DNA from: JBGMEA01 sp963674555
Lineage (GTDB): Bacteria; Bacillota; Clostridia; Eubacteriales; Anaerofustaceae
Direction: 5' to 3'
NCBI GenBank assembly: GCA_963674555.1
Contig: OY771429.1
Coordinates: forward strand, 62,001-126,000
Length of the DNA: 64,000 nt
Of the stretch, positions 25,717 through 34,856 are shown piece after piece. Both the position numbers and the translations under genes were made by a program. The notes beneath the pieces were generated by a model. That model searched no databases. It saw only the letters and a program-made list of their open reading frames with translations, and was not told the origin of the DNA. Each line of letters begins with the position of its first letter. The first letter of the stretch is position 1.

Positions 25717-25953
25717 ATGGAAATCAAAATCTTAGGTTCAGGATGTAAGAAATGTATTTCACTTACTGAAAACACTAAAAGTGCCGTACAGGAGTTAGGT
25801 TTGGATGCAAACATCAGTAAGGTTACGGATTTTGCGGATATTGCGGCTTACGGTGTTATGTCAACACCTGCACTGGTAGTGGATGAAAAGGTCGTGTCTT
25901 TCGGGAAGGTGCTTAAACCGAAGGAAATTACAGATTTGCTAAAAAATCTGTAA
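25717..25953 (+). CDS. Small thioredoxin-family redox protein
   Basis: 78 residues with one thioredoxin-like fold. The redox pair is Cys10 and Cys13 in GSGCKKC, and the cis-proline loop is VMSTPALVVD. This matches the mini-thioredoxins (redox-active disulfide protein 2 type, thioredoxin_3) often encoded beside ArsP/YraQ permeases. It may reduce the ArsC-like protein next to it. AAAGGAG precedes the ATG. Confidence 0.85.
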   Translation: MEIKILGSGCKKCISLTENTKSAVQELGLDANISKVTDFADIAAYGVMSTPALVVDEKVVSFGKVLKPKEITDLLKNL

Positions 25954-25990
25954 AAAAAGATACTCAAAACAATTTCTTAAGGAGTATATA

Positions 25991-26398
25991 ATGCTTAAAG
26001 TAGCTTTTATTTGTGTTCACAATTCCTGTCGTTCGCAAATTGCAGAAGCTTTGGGAAAGCGTCTGGCAAGTGATGTTTTCGAATCGTATTCGGCAGGGAC
26101 GGAAACAAAACCGGAGATCAATCAAGATGCTGTTCGTTTGATGAAAAAGATTTATGGAATAGATTTGGAAAAAGAACAGTATTCCAAACTGTTGGAGGTT
26201 ATCCCACCTGTAGATATCGTCATAACGATGGGATGCAATGTGCAATGTCCTTATGTTCCGTCGAAATATCGTGAAGATTGGGGACTGGATGATCCTTCAG
26301 GTAAAAATGATGAGGATTATATTCATACTATAAACATAATTGAAGAAAAGATATTGAATCTTAAGTCAAGGATCATAGAAGGGAAATTGAATCTATAA
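25991..26398 (+). CDS. arsC: Arsenate reductase, low-molecular-weight phosphatase type
   Basis: 135 residues. Nucleophile Cys8 and Arg14 form the CX5R loop (CVHNSCRS). Cys82 and Cys86 (MGCNVQCP) match the relay cysteines of thioredoxin-coupled ArsC, and the acid Asp lies in DDPSG near residue 100. It reduces arsenate to arsenite, which the operon's permeases could then handle. The Cys82-x3-Cys86 spacing is shorter than in Bacillus/Staphylococcus ArsC. AAGGAGTATATA precedes the start. Confidence 0.87.
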   Translation: MLKVAFICVHNSCRSQIAEALGKRLASDVFESYSAGTETKPEINQDAVRLMKKIYGIDLEKEQYSKLLEVIPPVDIVITMGCNVQCPYVPSKYREDWGLDDPSGKNDEDYIHTINIIEEKILNLKSRIIEGKLNL

Positions 26399-26447
26399 GC
26401 CAATTTCAAACAAAGTTTTTAAAATTTACAAAAAAAAGATTTTAACT

Positions 26448-26475
26448 TTGAGCGGAAACATATAATATGTATAAT
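26448..26475 (+). promoter_or_regulatory. Probable promoter for ychF
   Basis: TTGAGC (26448-26453), 16 bases, TATAAT (26470-26475). A second TATAAT lies at 26461. The 142-base gap to arsC holds no gene. Confidence 0.5.
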
Positions 26476-26541
26476 AGTATTGTATGTTTCTTTCTTTTTT
26501 GACATATTAACTCATTTTATGCATCGTGGAGGTATTAATTC

Positions 26542-27636
26542 TTGAAAATTGGCTTAGTAGGCTTACCGAACGTCGGGAAAAGTACGCTATTTAACGCACT
26601 TACATGCTCTTCAGCTCAAGCTGAAAATTATCCTTTTTGTACGATAGACCCAAATGTAGGTGTTGTGATCGTACCTGATGAAAGACTTGATGTTTTAAGC
26701 GATATGTACCAAACAAGAAGTAAAGTTCCTACGACAGTTGAGTTTGTAGATATAGCAGGATTAGTAAAAAATGCTGGTAAAGGCGAGGGATTGGGTAATC
26801 AATTCCTTTCTCATATCAGGAATGTAAATGCAATATTGCAAATCGTCAGATGTTTTGAAGATGATAACGTTACGCATGTAGAGGGAAGCATCGATCCGGT
26901 CCGCGATGTTGAAACGATCAACTATGAATTGATTTTTTCTGACCTAGAGATCATAGAAAAAAGAATAAAGAATGTTGAAAAAACTGCTAAACACGGAAAC
27001 GCAGAAGAGAAAAAATTGTATGACATTCTTTTAAAAGCAAAAGATATGTTACTTGAAGGTAATTTTATCGATCTAGAAGAATTTGAATCGGAAGAACAAC
27101 AGATTCTTTTGCAACAGAATCTCCTGACGACTAAACCGATGTTGTATGCTGCAAATGTTGCGGAAGAGGAAATTTTAACTGCAAATCAATATGTGTCAAA
27201 ACTTGAAGGTTATTTAAATGACAGTGGAAATGTATCACCGTTATTAACTATATCTGCTAAAATTGAAGCTGAGATTGTGCAATTAGATGATGAAGAAAGA
27301 GAATTCTATTTAGAAGAGTTAGGTTTAAAGGAATCCGGCTTGGATCAAGTGATCAAACGCGGTTATGAAAAACTCGACTTGATTACATATTTTACGGCCG
27401 GTGAAAAAGAATGTAGAGCATGGCAAATTAAACGAGGAACGAAAGCTCCTCAAGCTGCAGGGATCATACATACTGATTTCGAACGTGGTTTTATCCGCGC
27501 GGAAGTCACAAAATTTGATAAATTAGTTGAAGCCGGTAACGATGTTCGGGCGAAAGAGTTGGGATATACAAGAATCGAAGGGAAAGACTATATCATAAAA
27601 GACGGTGATGTGGTCTATTTTCGATTCAATGTGTAA
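26542..27636 (+). CDS. ychF: Obg-family GTPase/ATPase YchF (EngD)
   Basis: A universally conserved ribosome-associated P-loop protein that prefers ATP. The 364 residues have the G1 loop GLPNVGKS (6-13), G3 DIAGLVKNAGKGEGLGNQFL, a coiled-coil insert (about 130-200) and a C-terminal TGS domain ending YIIKDGDVVYFRFNV. The start is TTG at 26542, with GGAGG nine bases upstream, and matches the conserved KIGLVGLPN. Confidence 0.95.
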   Translation: MKIGLVGLPNVGKSTLFNALTCSSAQAENYPFCTIDPNVGVVIVPDERLDVLSDMYQTRSKVPTTVEFVDIAGLVKNAGKGEGLGNQFLSHIRNVNAILQIVRCFEDDNVTHVEGSIDPVRDVETINYELIFSDLEIIEKRIKNVEKTAKHGNAEEKKLYDILLKAKDMLLEGNFIDLEEFESEEQQILLQQNLLTTKPMLYAANVAEEEILTANQYVSKLEGYLNDSGNVSPLLTISAKIEAEIVQLDDEEREFYLEELGLKESGLDQVIKRGYEKLDLITYFTAGEKECRAWQIKRGTKAPQAAGIIHTDFERGFIRAEVTKFDKLVEAGNDVRAKELGYTRIEGKDYIIKDGDVVYFRFNV

Positions 27637-27655
27637 ATGATATGCGAGGTTAGTA

Positions 27656-28849
27656 ATGTCCTATACGAGACATAGATTTGTTTTTTTTACATTGCGTCCA
27701 TTTTTTAGACTGTTTTTGAAAATGAGATACAATTATTCTTGCGAGCGCTATGATGATTCAGGCCCTGTATTGATATTACCTAACCATAACTGCACAATGG
27801 ATCCTGTTATGGTTGCAATGAGTTTTAAAAAACCGATATATTTTGTAACAAGCGATCATCTGCTGCGAAAAAATTTATTAGGTAAAGGTGTAAGTTTTTT
27901 AGTTGAGCCTATCGGTAAAGTAAAATCAGCCTCAGATTTGATAACTGTAAAGAAAATGGTCAGGAAATTGAGACAAGGTAAAAATGTTTGTGTGTTTCCC
28001 GAAGGAAATCGAAGTTTTAACGGATGCACTACATACATTTCTCCGGCAATCGGCAAATTGATCAAAATGTTGAATGTGGATGTGGTTTTGTACAATATCG
28101 ATAAAGGGTATATTTCAGATCCTCGTTGGGCAAAGACGATCCGTCGCGGAAAACTCAGAGGTTTTATAAGAGATATACTTAAACCCGAGATCTATAAAAA
28201 AATGACACCTGATCAAATTACACAAGCAGTGGTAAACGGTTTATATGTTAATCCCACACCGCTTGACGACAGGAATACGCAAGTGTTTAAAGGCAAATGT
28301 TTGGCTGAGAACCTCGAAATAGCTGTATTTATATGTCCGAAGTGCCATAGCATAGCATCCATAACAACTCAGGGAGATGGAGGGAATTGTTTAAAATGCG
28401 ATTTAAAATTCTCTTATACCGATACAGGGTATCTCGAAGGAAAAGAGTTACCTTTTGAAACCGTAAAACAATGGGATGATTGGCAAAGACAATTTATCAT
28501 CGATCAACCTATTACTATAACCGAACCCATACTTAGTGACGCTAATGATGTAATGTACGAAATTGAGCGTGCAAAAAACAATTCTTGTATCGGAAAAGGC
28601 GATTTGGTTTTGTTTTATGACCGCTTGGAATTTAAACCATATGATAAAACAAATAAACAAATATTTTATTTCAGTGATATAGAGAATATGATCGTTCACG
28701 GAAGACAAGTCCTGCAGATCGGATGCACAGATAATCATGTGTATGAATTTAAGAATAAAAATGTGCGATCTGCAGTTAAATATATGTACTATTTTTATCA
28801 TTTGAAAGACGAAAAGAGAGGAGATTCAAATGAATTTTTCGGCATCTAA
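27656..28849 (+). CDS. PlsC-like acyltransferase with C-terminal zinc ribbon
   Basis: 397 residues. The N-terminal half is a glycerophosphate-acyltransferase domain: the HX4D motif with His44 and Asp49 (NHNCTMD) and FPEGNRSF (about 119-126). It should acylate lysophosphatidic acid or a related acceptor at the membrane. The second half is unusual: CPKC (about 225) and CLKC (about 244) form a zinc ribbon, then a domain of about 130 residues with no name I can give. That extension could bind a regulator or membrane partner. The 3' end overlaps the symporter by 20 bases. Confidence 0.8.
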   Translation: MSYTRHRFVFFTLRPFFRLFLKMRYNYSCERYDDSGPVLILPNHNCTMDPVMVAMSFKKPIYFVTSDHLLRKNLLGKGVSFLVEPIGKVKSASDLITVKKMVRKLRQGKNVCVFPEGNRSFNGCTTYISPAIGKLIKMLNVDVVLYNIDKGYISDPRWAKTIRRGKLRGFIRDILKPEIYKKMTPDQITQAVVNGLYVNPTPLDDRNTQVFKGKCLAENLEIAVFICPKCHSIASITTQGDGGNCLKCDLKFSYTDTGYLEGKELPFETVKQWDDWQRQFIIDQPITITEPILSDANDVMYEIERAKNNSCIGKGDLVLFYDRLEFKPYDKTNKQIFYFSDIENMIVHGRQVLQIGCTDNHVYEFKNKNVRSAVKYMYYFYHLKDEKRGDSNEFFGI

Positions 28850-30218
28850 TGTTACCTTATGGTCTGCAATAATACAATTTGGCATTATTTCTTTATTGTT
28901 ATTGACGGGAAACATATTAAGAAGAAAACTTAAACTGATCAATAAAAGTTTGCTCCCTGTTGCAGTGATCGCTGGATTCATTCTGTTAGGACTTAAAGAA
29001 TTTAATATAATACAAATCAATACGACTTTTATGGAAGGTCTTACATATCATATGACAGGGATCGGGTTTATTGCTTTGAGTCTCAGAGCGCCCAACAGCA
29101 GAGAGATGAAAGCCGGCTCCTCGACCGCTAAGTCAGCCGGTGTGAAAAGTGGTATGATCATTGTATCGACTTATCTGATACAAGCCGTAGTAGGTTTGAC
29201 GATTACCATAATTTTAGGATTTACCGTAATGCCTGAGCTCTTTAAAGCTTCCGGAATATTATTACCTTTAGGGTTCGGACAAGGACCCGGGCAAGCCTAT
29301 AATATTGGCACAACCTATCAATCATTAGGCTTTTTAGGAGGATCTTCTTTCGGACTTGCGATCGCATCTATGGGATTCATTTGGGCGAGTATAGGCGGTG
29401 CTCTTTACATGTTTTCGCTTGTCAAAAAAAAGAAGTTGACGCTTATCGGCAGAACTCCGAGGGATCAAGCTTTAACTTCCGATATCATTGAAGATGAAGG
29501 GGAAATACCATTAACGGAAGCAATCGATAAATTTACGATTCAAATTGCATTGATCTTTTTGGTATATTTGGCTACATATTTATTCGCTTACGGTGCAACC
29601 GAGCTGCTTTCAAAAGCAACTTTTTTGGGAAATATGGCAGATACAATATCAACACTTATTTGGGGATTTAACTTCTTGATCGGGTCATCTATCGCTCTAT
29701 TGCTCAATACGATATTTGCCAAACTGCGTAAACATAAGATCATGCACAGACAGTATCAAAATAATTATATGCTCAATCGTATAAGTGGTACAGCTTTTGA
29801 TTTAATGATCGCTGCGGCAATATCCAGTATCGCAATTGCTGACTTAAAAACATTATGGATACCTTTGATCCTGATGACAATAGCAGGCGGGATCGTAACG
29901 ATCATATACCTAAAATATATTGCAAAGATCGTTTATCCGGATTATTACAACGAAGGATTTTTCTCGATGTTCGGTATGCTGACAGGCACGATCAGCACGG
30001 GGGTTTTATTGCTTAGGGAGATCGATCCGAACTTTAAAAGCCCGGCTGCAAACAATTTAGTCATGGGAAGTTCAAGTGCAATCTTAATGGGTTTTCCAAT
30101 GTTGTTAATGGTCGGGATCGCACCAAATTCCACGCAAACATTATTTGTGATCATAGGATTGTGTGTCGTATATGGAGCAGTATTGAATTTCTTTATTCAT
30201 AAAAAAAGAAAAAAATAG
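28830..30218 (+). CDS. GltS-like sodium/glutamate symporter family protein
   Basis: 462 residues, about ten to twelve membrane segments. The LLPVAVIAGFILLGL block, GFGQGPGQAYNIG and the second-half GMLTGTISTGVLLLREIDP resemble the glycine-rich reentrant loops of the GltS (ESS) family. Members import glutamate with Na+, but the substrate here is not certain. It starts inside the acyltransferase end, with AGAGGAG before the ATG, so the two are translated together. A terminator follows. Confidence 0.78.
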   Translation: MNFSASNVTLWSAIIQFGIISLLLLTGNILRRKLKLINKSLLPVAVIAGFILLGLKEFNIIQINTTFMEGLTYHMTGIGFIALSLRAPNSREMKAGSSTAKSAGVKSGMIIVSTYLIQAVVGLTITIILGFTVMPELFKASGILLPLGFGQGPGQAYNIGTTYQSLGFLGGSSFGLAIASMGFIWASIGGALYMFSLVKKKKLTLIGRTPRDQALTSDIIEDEGEIPLTEAIDKFTIQIALIFLVYLATYLFAYGATELLSKATFLGNMADTISTLIWGFNFLIGSSIALLLNTIFAKLRKHKIMHRQYQNNYMLNRISGTAFDLMIAAAISSIAIADLKTLWIPLILMTIAGGIVTIIYLKYIAKIVYPDYYNEGFFSMFGMLTGTISTGVLLLREIDPNFKSPAANNLVMGSSSAILMGFPMLLMVGIAPNSTQTLFVIIGLCVVYGAVLNFFIHKKRKK

Positions 30219-30236
30219 TTACCCAAAGAAATGAGT

Positions 30237-30265
30237 AAAAGGACGAAAATGTTTTTCGTCCTTTT
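30237..30265 (+). terminator. Terminator after the GltS-like gene
   Basis: Perfect 13-bp stem AAAAGGACGAAAA / TTTTCGTCCTTTT with a 3-base loop. Confidence 0.85.
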
Positions 30266-30273
30266 GTATTAAC

Positions 30274-30302
30274 TTGAAAAAATATTATTTTTTTAGTATA
30301 CT
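30274..30302 (+). promoter_or_regulatory. Promoter of the sulfur module
   Basis: TTGAAA (30274-30279), 17 bases, TATACT (30297-30302). Confidence 0.65.
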
Positions 30303-30353
30303 ATATTATAATGATTCAAAATAAATTAACCTACAGACACTTGGAGAAGAATG

Positions 30354-31667
30354 ATGGTAACAGGTAACATAGCTTGGGATCAAATCATATCCTTCAGCGT
30401 TTTATTGTTTATCCTCTATTCTGTTACAAGCGGTAAAATTCGTATTGACTTGGCAGCATTTGGAGGATTGTTGTTTTTAGGGCTTGTTGGCGTTACGCCA
30501 ATGCTTTCATTGTTCAGTGGTTTTGCGAATCCTGCGCTTTATACGATAGCGTCCGTGTTGATCGTGAGTGCAGCGATTGCGGAAGGCGGGGTAGTAAGGG
30601 GACTAGGTAAACAAGTTGCACAACACTCCAATGCACCTAGAAAACAAATACTGACTATGAGTATGATTTCTGCTGCGATATCTTCATTTATGAACAATGT
30701 AGGCGCTATAGGAATACTGCTGCCTACAATAAAGCGAATGGCTGCAAGAGCAAAGATCAAACAAGCATCCTTTGGATTGCCTTTGATATATGCTTCTATT
30801 CTGGGCGGCTCTGTGACATTGATCGGAACGGCGTCCAACATCATCGTATCAACATATCGTTATACCAGCCTGGGTGAATCATTTAAGATGTTTGATTTTG
30901 CTTATCACGGTTTGACAATGTTGGCTGTTAGTTTGATCTTATGGTTTGTAAGTAAACTTTTCGGATATGATCCTTTGCGGATAAAAGAATTATCAACTCA
31001 AGAATTATCAAAAGATACGTTGGATCCAATTGGCGAGGTTGTTGATCTTCAGACCTTAGTAACAAATAAGAGACAAAGGATCAATCGGTATATAACAATT
31101 GTTGTTTTATCGACGATTGTCATCCTAACAAGTTTTCGATTGATCCATTCGGCTGTCGGATTCGGAATAGCAGCCATTCTGTTTGTCGCTATCGGGATGC
31201 TCAAACCACCTAAGGCGTATAAAGCTTTAAATTTTCCGGTTTTGATTTTTATCGGAAGCATGATCAGTCTTTCGCAAATACTTGAGAGTACCGGAACTTT
31301 AGCGACTTTTGTGTCGTTTGTAATGCCTTGGATACAACAATTGCCTCCACTGTTAATTATTTGGAGTATCATGCTTGTAACGGCTCTTATCGCTAATATG
31401 GTGGATAATTCTGTATCGGCAGTACTAATGTCGCCCATCGTGATTTCTTTGGCGTCAGATGGAATTTTCCCAGTCCCGGTCGATGCATTATTGATGGCGG
31501 TAGCGGCCGGTGCCAGTTTAGGCTTCGTATTGCCGACACATCAAGTTACCTTAGTTGTAATGAATCAAATCGATTTTCCCAGAAAAACATTTATAAAGCA
31601 GGGGGCAATTATTGCTTTGTTTGCAGGAATTGCTGCTGCTTTTGCGATAAATTTAATATGGTGTTAA
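30354..31667 (+). CDS. SLC13 / DASS-type anion permease
   Basis: About 437 residues with ten or more membrane segments. FMNNVGAIGILLPTIKRMA and IGTASNIIVS (about 160-170) are the paired signatures of SLC13/ArsB-like transporters, and NMVDNSVSAVLMSPIVISLA is the second-half counterpart. No TrkA-C domains are present. The family moves sulfate, citrate and other anions. Position ahead of a persulfide dioxygenase and YeeE transporters suggests a sulfur oxyanion or sulfonate. Two ATGs overlap (30351, 30354); the second has the better 7-base spacing from GGAG. Confidence 0.75.
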   Translation: MVTGNIAWDQIISFSVLLFILYSVTSGKIRIDLAAFGGLLFLGLVGVTPMLSLFSGFANPALYTIASVLIVSAAIAEGGVVRGLGKQVAQHSNAPRKQILTMSMISAAISSFMNNVGAIGILLPTIKRMAARAKIKQASFGLPLIYASILGGSVTLIGTASNIIVSTYRYTSLGESFKMFDFAYHGLTMLAVSLILWFVSKLFGYDPLRIKELSTQELSKDTLDPIGEVVDLQTLVTNKRQRINRYITIVVLSTIVILTSFRLIHSAVGFGIAAILFVAIGMLKPPKAYKALNFPVLIFIGSMISLSQILESTGTLATFVSFVMPWIQQLPPLLIIWSIMLVTALIANMVDNSVSAVLMSPIVISLASDGIFPVPVDALLMAVAAGASLGFVLPTHQVTLVVMNQIDFPRKTFIKQGAIIALFAGIAAAFAINLIWC

Positions 31668-31681
31668 AAGGAGGTTTTTAA

Positions 31682-33055
31682 ATGGAATTTAAACAAATTT
31701 ACACAAAAGGATTGGCGCATTTGTCATACGTCGTCATCGGAAAAAAATCATGCTTGGTGGTGGATCCGTCAAGAGATATTGGAAAATATCTCGATGTTGC
31801 AGAGGAAGCAAAATTGCCTATCGTTGCAATTTTGGAAACGCATTTGCATGCGGACTTCATATCGGGACATATGGATCTGGCAAAAGAAACAGGCGCCACG
31901 ATCTATATCACAAAAAAAGCAGGGGCAGAATATGACCACTACGGACTAGAAAACGGTGAAGTGATTACGATAGATGATTTTTCGATCAAAATGATGGATA
32001 CACCGGGACATACGCCTGAATGTTCAGTCTTTGTTGTATCCGATCTCGCCAGAGGACCTTTACCTGCATTGATGTTCAGTGGCGATACTCTATTGATCGG
32101 AGATGTCGGACGACCTGATCTGTTTCCTGATATAAAAGAACAACTCGCATCTGACCTGTACGATAGTATGCGTAGTATTGAAAATTTAGGCGATCAAATA
32201 GAAGTATATCCGGCACACGGTGCAGGCTCTTTATGCGGTAAGAAATTATCAGCTAAACTTACTTCAACATTAGGGACAGAACGTTTGTATAATCAACCGA
32301 TGAATATTGAAACTAAAGAAGCATTTATCGATCAGTTACTGCATGATATGCCGGAAGCTCCAGATCATTTCGCACGCTGTTCCGAAATCAATCGGAAAGG
32401 TCCGCAAATCATCAATGAATTGCCACCCACAGAGGAATTGACCTCAGATGAATTCCATGCGTTGCTCGACGGCGACTATTTGGTCGTAGACACAAGGGAT
32501 CAATTATCTTTTTGCAGTGCACATATCCCAGGAGCTTACGGATTGAGCATTCGCGGTAATTTTGCGACATTTGCAGGTTGGGTATTACCCCCTGATAAAC
32601 CAATACTGCTTATTGCTGATAATGATGAAGATCTACATGAAGCCATTGTAGGGTTAAGACGAGTCGGTTTGGATCAGATCAAAGGCTATTTAAAGGATGG
32701 GATGTCTTCTTGGGAAGCAAACGGTTATTACACTGCTAGCATTGATTGTATTTCTGTCGAAGAACTCAAAGACCGATTAGACCGTAATGAAGTGGTATTG
32801 GTCGATACGCGTCTGAAGAGTGAGTATGATCTTTCACACATTGAAGGAGCTATCCATGTTGCGGCTCCCGACGTACGTGAACGCTACAAAGATTGGGAAG
32901 ACAGTGATAAACCTGTTGCGTTTATCTGTAACACGGGTAACAGATCCTTATTGGCTGCGAGTTTGATGGTTAAATTCAGTACATTCGATCAGGTGATCAA
33001 TGTCATCGGCGGTGCATCGGCTTGGGAAAAAATGGGCTATAAGATGGTCAATTGA
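31682..33055 (+). CDS. CstB-like persulfide dioxygenase / rhodanese fusion
   Basis: 457 residues in three parts. Residues 1-~240 are a metallo-beta-lactamase fold with HLHADFISGH (His54, His56, Asp58, His63) and YPAHGAGSLCG, typical of non-haem Fe(II) persulfide dioxygenases. Residues ~255-350 are a rhodanese fold whose catalytic position reads IADNDED, so it lacks the Cys and is a pseudo-domain. Residues ~355-457 are an active rhodanese with Cys416 in CNTGNRS. This order matches staphylococcal CstB, which turns persulfide plus O2 and sulfite into thiosulfate. AGGAGG precedes the ATG. It sits between two kinds of transporter. Confidence 0.85.
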   Translation: MEFKQIYTKGLAHLSYVVIGKKSCLVVDPSRDIGKYLDVAEEAKLPIVAILETHLHADFISGHMDLAKETGATIYITKKAGAEYDHYGLENGEVITIDDFSIKMMDTPGHTPECSVFVVSDLARGPLPALMFSGDTLLIGDVGRPDLFPDIKEQLASDLYDSMRSIENLGDQIEVYPAHGAGSLCGKKLSAKLTSTLGTERLYNQPMNIETKEAFIDQLLHDMPEAPDHFARCSEINRKGPQIINELPPTEELTSDEFHALLDGDYLVVDTRDQLSFCSAHIPGAYGLSIRGNFATFAGWVLPPDKPILLIADNDEDLHEAIVGLRRVGLDQIKGYLKDGMSSWEANGYYTASIDCISVEELKDRLDRNEVVLVDTRLKSEYDLSHIEGAIHVAAPDVRERYKDWEDSDKPVAFICNTGNRSLLAASLMVKFSTFDQVINVIGGASAWEKMGYKMVN

Positions 33056-33080
33056 CCAATATATATTTGGAGGATAAGAA

Positions 33081-33611
33081 ATGAATACATCATTATACGA
33101 AATGATATTTGTAACACAGTGGCCGTTTTGGGCAGGCGGCCTTATTATCGGGCTTTTGGTCCCGTCTATGTACTTTTTCTTAAATACCCCGCTCGGCGTT
33201 TCAACGGATTACGGAAGCGTTATAAAGATGTTTTTTCCGAAAACAAAATTGAAGTGGCTCAACACGGAACGATTTTCGGATAGATTCAGCTGGCGCGTAT
33301 TTTTTATCGTAGGAATGCTATTGGGAGCATTTATATCTGCCAGACTTGCAGGCAAACCATTCATTATTTCTGAGATGGGTGTCTTTACGCAAACATTGGA
33401 CTGGTCAGTGATCGCATACGGTTTGTGGTTTTTTATCGGCGGCGTGTTGCTCGGCATCGGTAGCCGGATCGCAGGCGGTTGTACATCCGGACACAGCATC
33501 AACGGCATAGCGAATTTAAATTTATCGAGTATCATAGCGACTTTTTTCTTTCTATTGTTAGGTGCAGTCACTGTAAATTTGATATGCGTATTCTTGCTTG
33601 GAGGAATGTAA
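33081..33611 (+). CDS. YeeE/YedE family transporter, N-terminal-half protein (PmpA-like)
   Basis: 176 residues with about five membrane segments. IGSRIAGGCTSGHSINGIA carries the conserved Cys of the YeeE/YedE family, members of which take up thiosulfate (TsuA) or transport other sulfur species. In many bacteria, as here, the transporter is made from two short proteins. TTGGAGG precedes the ATG, and the partner gene follows after one base. Confidence 0.83.
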   Translation: MNTSLYEMIFVTQWPFWAGGLIIGLLVPSMYFFLNTPLGVSTDYGSVIKMFFPKTKLKWLNTERFSDRFSWRVFFIVGMLLGAFISARLAGKPFIISEMGVFTQTLDWSVIAYGLWFFIGGVLLGIGSRIAGGCTSGHSINGIANLNLSSIIATFFFLLLGAVTVNLICVFLLGGM

Positions 33612-33612
33612 G

Positions 33613-34038
33613 ATGAAAAAGAAAATAAGTTTTTTGATCTTTGGAATGATCTTCGGTTTTACTTTGAGCCGTGTAGGTGCTTCCGAATATGATCTGATCT
33701 ATTACATGTTCACGGGCGAAAACCTAAAGCTCGCGGCTGTGATCGGTTCAGCGATTCTTGTTGGATTCTTAGGAATGCAGCTATTGAAAATCGTAGGTAA
33801 CAGAACTGTCAGTGGAGATATGATGCAAGTCAAAAAACGACCTCTGAGTTGGTTGAACGCTTTAGGCGGTATCATATTCGGCATTGGTTGGGGAATGTCG
33901 GGTGCTTGCCCCGGAACGATCTTAGCGCAAGTCGGCGAAGGTAAAGTGTTGGGACTATTCACATTGGCAGGCATATTGGCAGGAACTTATATTTACGCTT
34001 ATATGTACGAAAAGTTAAAATTCTTAAATCCTAAATAA
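33613..34038 (+). CDS. YeeE/YedE family transporter, C-terminal-half protein (PmpB-like)
   Basis: 141 residues, four membrane segments, with FGIGWGMSGACPGTILAQVG supplying the second conserved family Cys. It should assemble with the preceding protein into one sulfur transporter. The frame is open into the end of the preceding gene, but the GGAGG eight bases before 33613 sets the start there. Confidence 0.83.
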   Translation: MKKKISFLIFGMIFGFTLSRVGASEYDLIYYMFTGENLKLAAVIGSAILVGFLGMQLLKIVGNRTVSGDMMQVKKRPLSWLNALGGIIFGIGWGMSGACPGTILAQVGEGKVLGLFTLAGILAGTYIYAYMYEKLKFLNPK

Positions 34039-34041
34039 GAT

Positions 34042-34070
34042 AAAAGAGCATGCGAGCATGCTCTTTATTT
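34042..34070. terminator. Bidirectional terminator
   Basis: Stem AAAGAGCATGC / GCATGCTCTTT with A and T runs on both sides, placed between two convergent genes. Confidence 0.85.
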
Positions 34071-34493
34071 TAACTGAAATACGATCACACCTGCGATCAT
34101 GATAATCGAACCGACTATTTTGGTTGGATTTAATGTAACTTGCTCCATACCGAACAGTCCGAAATGATCGATTAATGCGGAAATGATCAACTGCGTGACG
34201 ACAAGTATGCTCATTGTTAAAGCTACACTGCTTAAAGAAATACTTTTAACGACGGTATAAACGATCAATGCCCCGAACACACCGCCGAACAGATAGAGTT
34301 TATTTATTCCGGCGAGGGGCGCGAAATTACGATTACCGAAAAATAAGAGCATGAGTAAAGAAAAGAGAAGACCTACGAGATGAGCGATAGAAGTGGTTTC
34401 CCATGTTCCTACAAATTTATTGATATTCGTGTTACATACATTTTGCATCGCAATAAAAACACCTGCCGTAAAGGCAAAAAATATACCAATCAT
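34065..34493 (-). CDS. YdcZ-type small DMT transporter
   Basis: 142 residues, five hydrophobic segments covering most of the protein (start IGIFFAFTAGVFIAMQNV, end IVGSIIMIAGVIVFQLK). This size and pattern fit the DUF606/YdcZ half-size branch of the drug/metabolite transporters, which act as dimers. The substrate is unknown. AGGAGG precedes the start. It is a lone gene convergent with the sulfur module. Confidence 0.75.
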   Translation of the reverse strand: MIGIFFAFTAGVFIAMQNVCNTNINKFVGTWETTSIAHLVGLLFSLLMLLFFGNRNFAPLAGINKLYLFGGVFGALIVYTVVKSISLSSVALTMSILVVTQLIISALIDHFGLFGMEQVTLNPTKIVGSIIMIAGVIVFQLK

Positions 34494-34571
34494 AATGACC
34501 TCCTGTTTTATTTATAGTACATGAATTGATTTAGAAAAAAAATAATTCTGAAAAGATATTTTCAAATACAT

Positions 34572-34600
34572 TTGAAAATATCTTTATAATTTGATAATAT
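34572..34600 (+). promoter_or_regulatory. Promoter of the pheST leader
   Basis: TTGAAA (34572-34577), 17 bases, TAATAT (34595-34600), just before the T-box leader. Confidence 0.5.
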
Positions 34601-34611
34601 GTAAGATAATT

Positions 34612-34836
34612 AAATGCGATGATCAAGAGAGTAAGTGTATATCGTTATTACAGAGAGAAGCTGAAGGTGGGAATGCTTTATAACATATGGCATCGAAGTT
34701 CGCTTGTGAGCACCCTTGATGAAGTAGCAGTAATCTTGCGGCGGTCATAACGTTATAATGTTTAAGGTGAAGTATAACTTAAATTGGGTGGTACCGCGGT
34801 TTTTTCGTCCCATAACGATGGGGCGTTTATTTTTTG
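34612..34836 (+). promoter_or_regulatory. T-box leader, phenylalanine-specific
   Basis: Stem I begins near AAGAGAGTAAG. A TTC codon at 34699-34701, in the internal loop of the GGCATCGAAGTTCGC region, is the probable specifier and matches Phe. The T-box AATTGGGTGGTACCGCGG (34782-34799) pairs with uncharged tRNA-Phe CCA. The terminator stem CGTCCCAT / ATGGGGCG (34806-34825) has a T-rich tail. Uncharged tRNA-Phe should allow read-through into pheST. This leader fills most of the 363-base gap before pheS. Confidence 0.92.
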
Positions 34837-34856
34837 TAAAAATATCGGAGGAAAAT

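Noticed and set aside
26407..26449. Terminator hairpin after arsC
   Set aside because: The arms CAAAGT and ACTTTG can pair, but there are bulges and no T-run, so support is too weak.
34758..34856. N-terminal extension of PheS
   Set aside because: It would translate the T-box and its terminator stem; the conserved start is at 34857.
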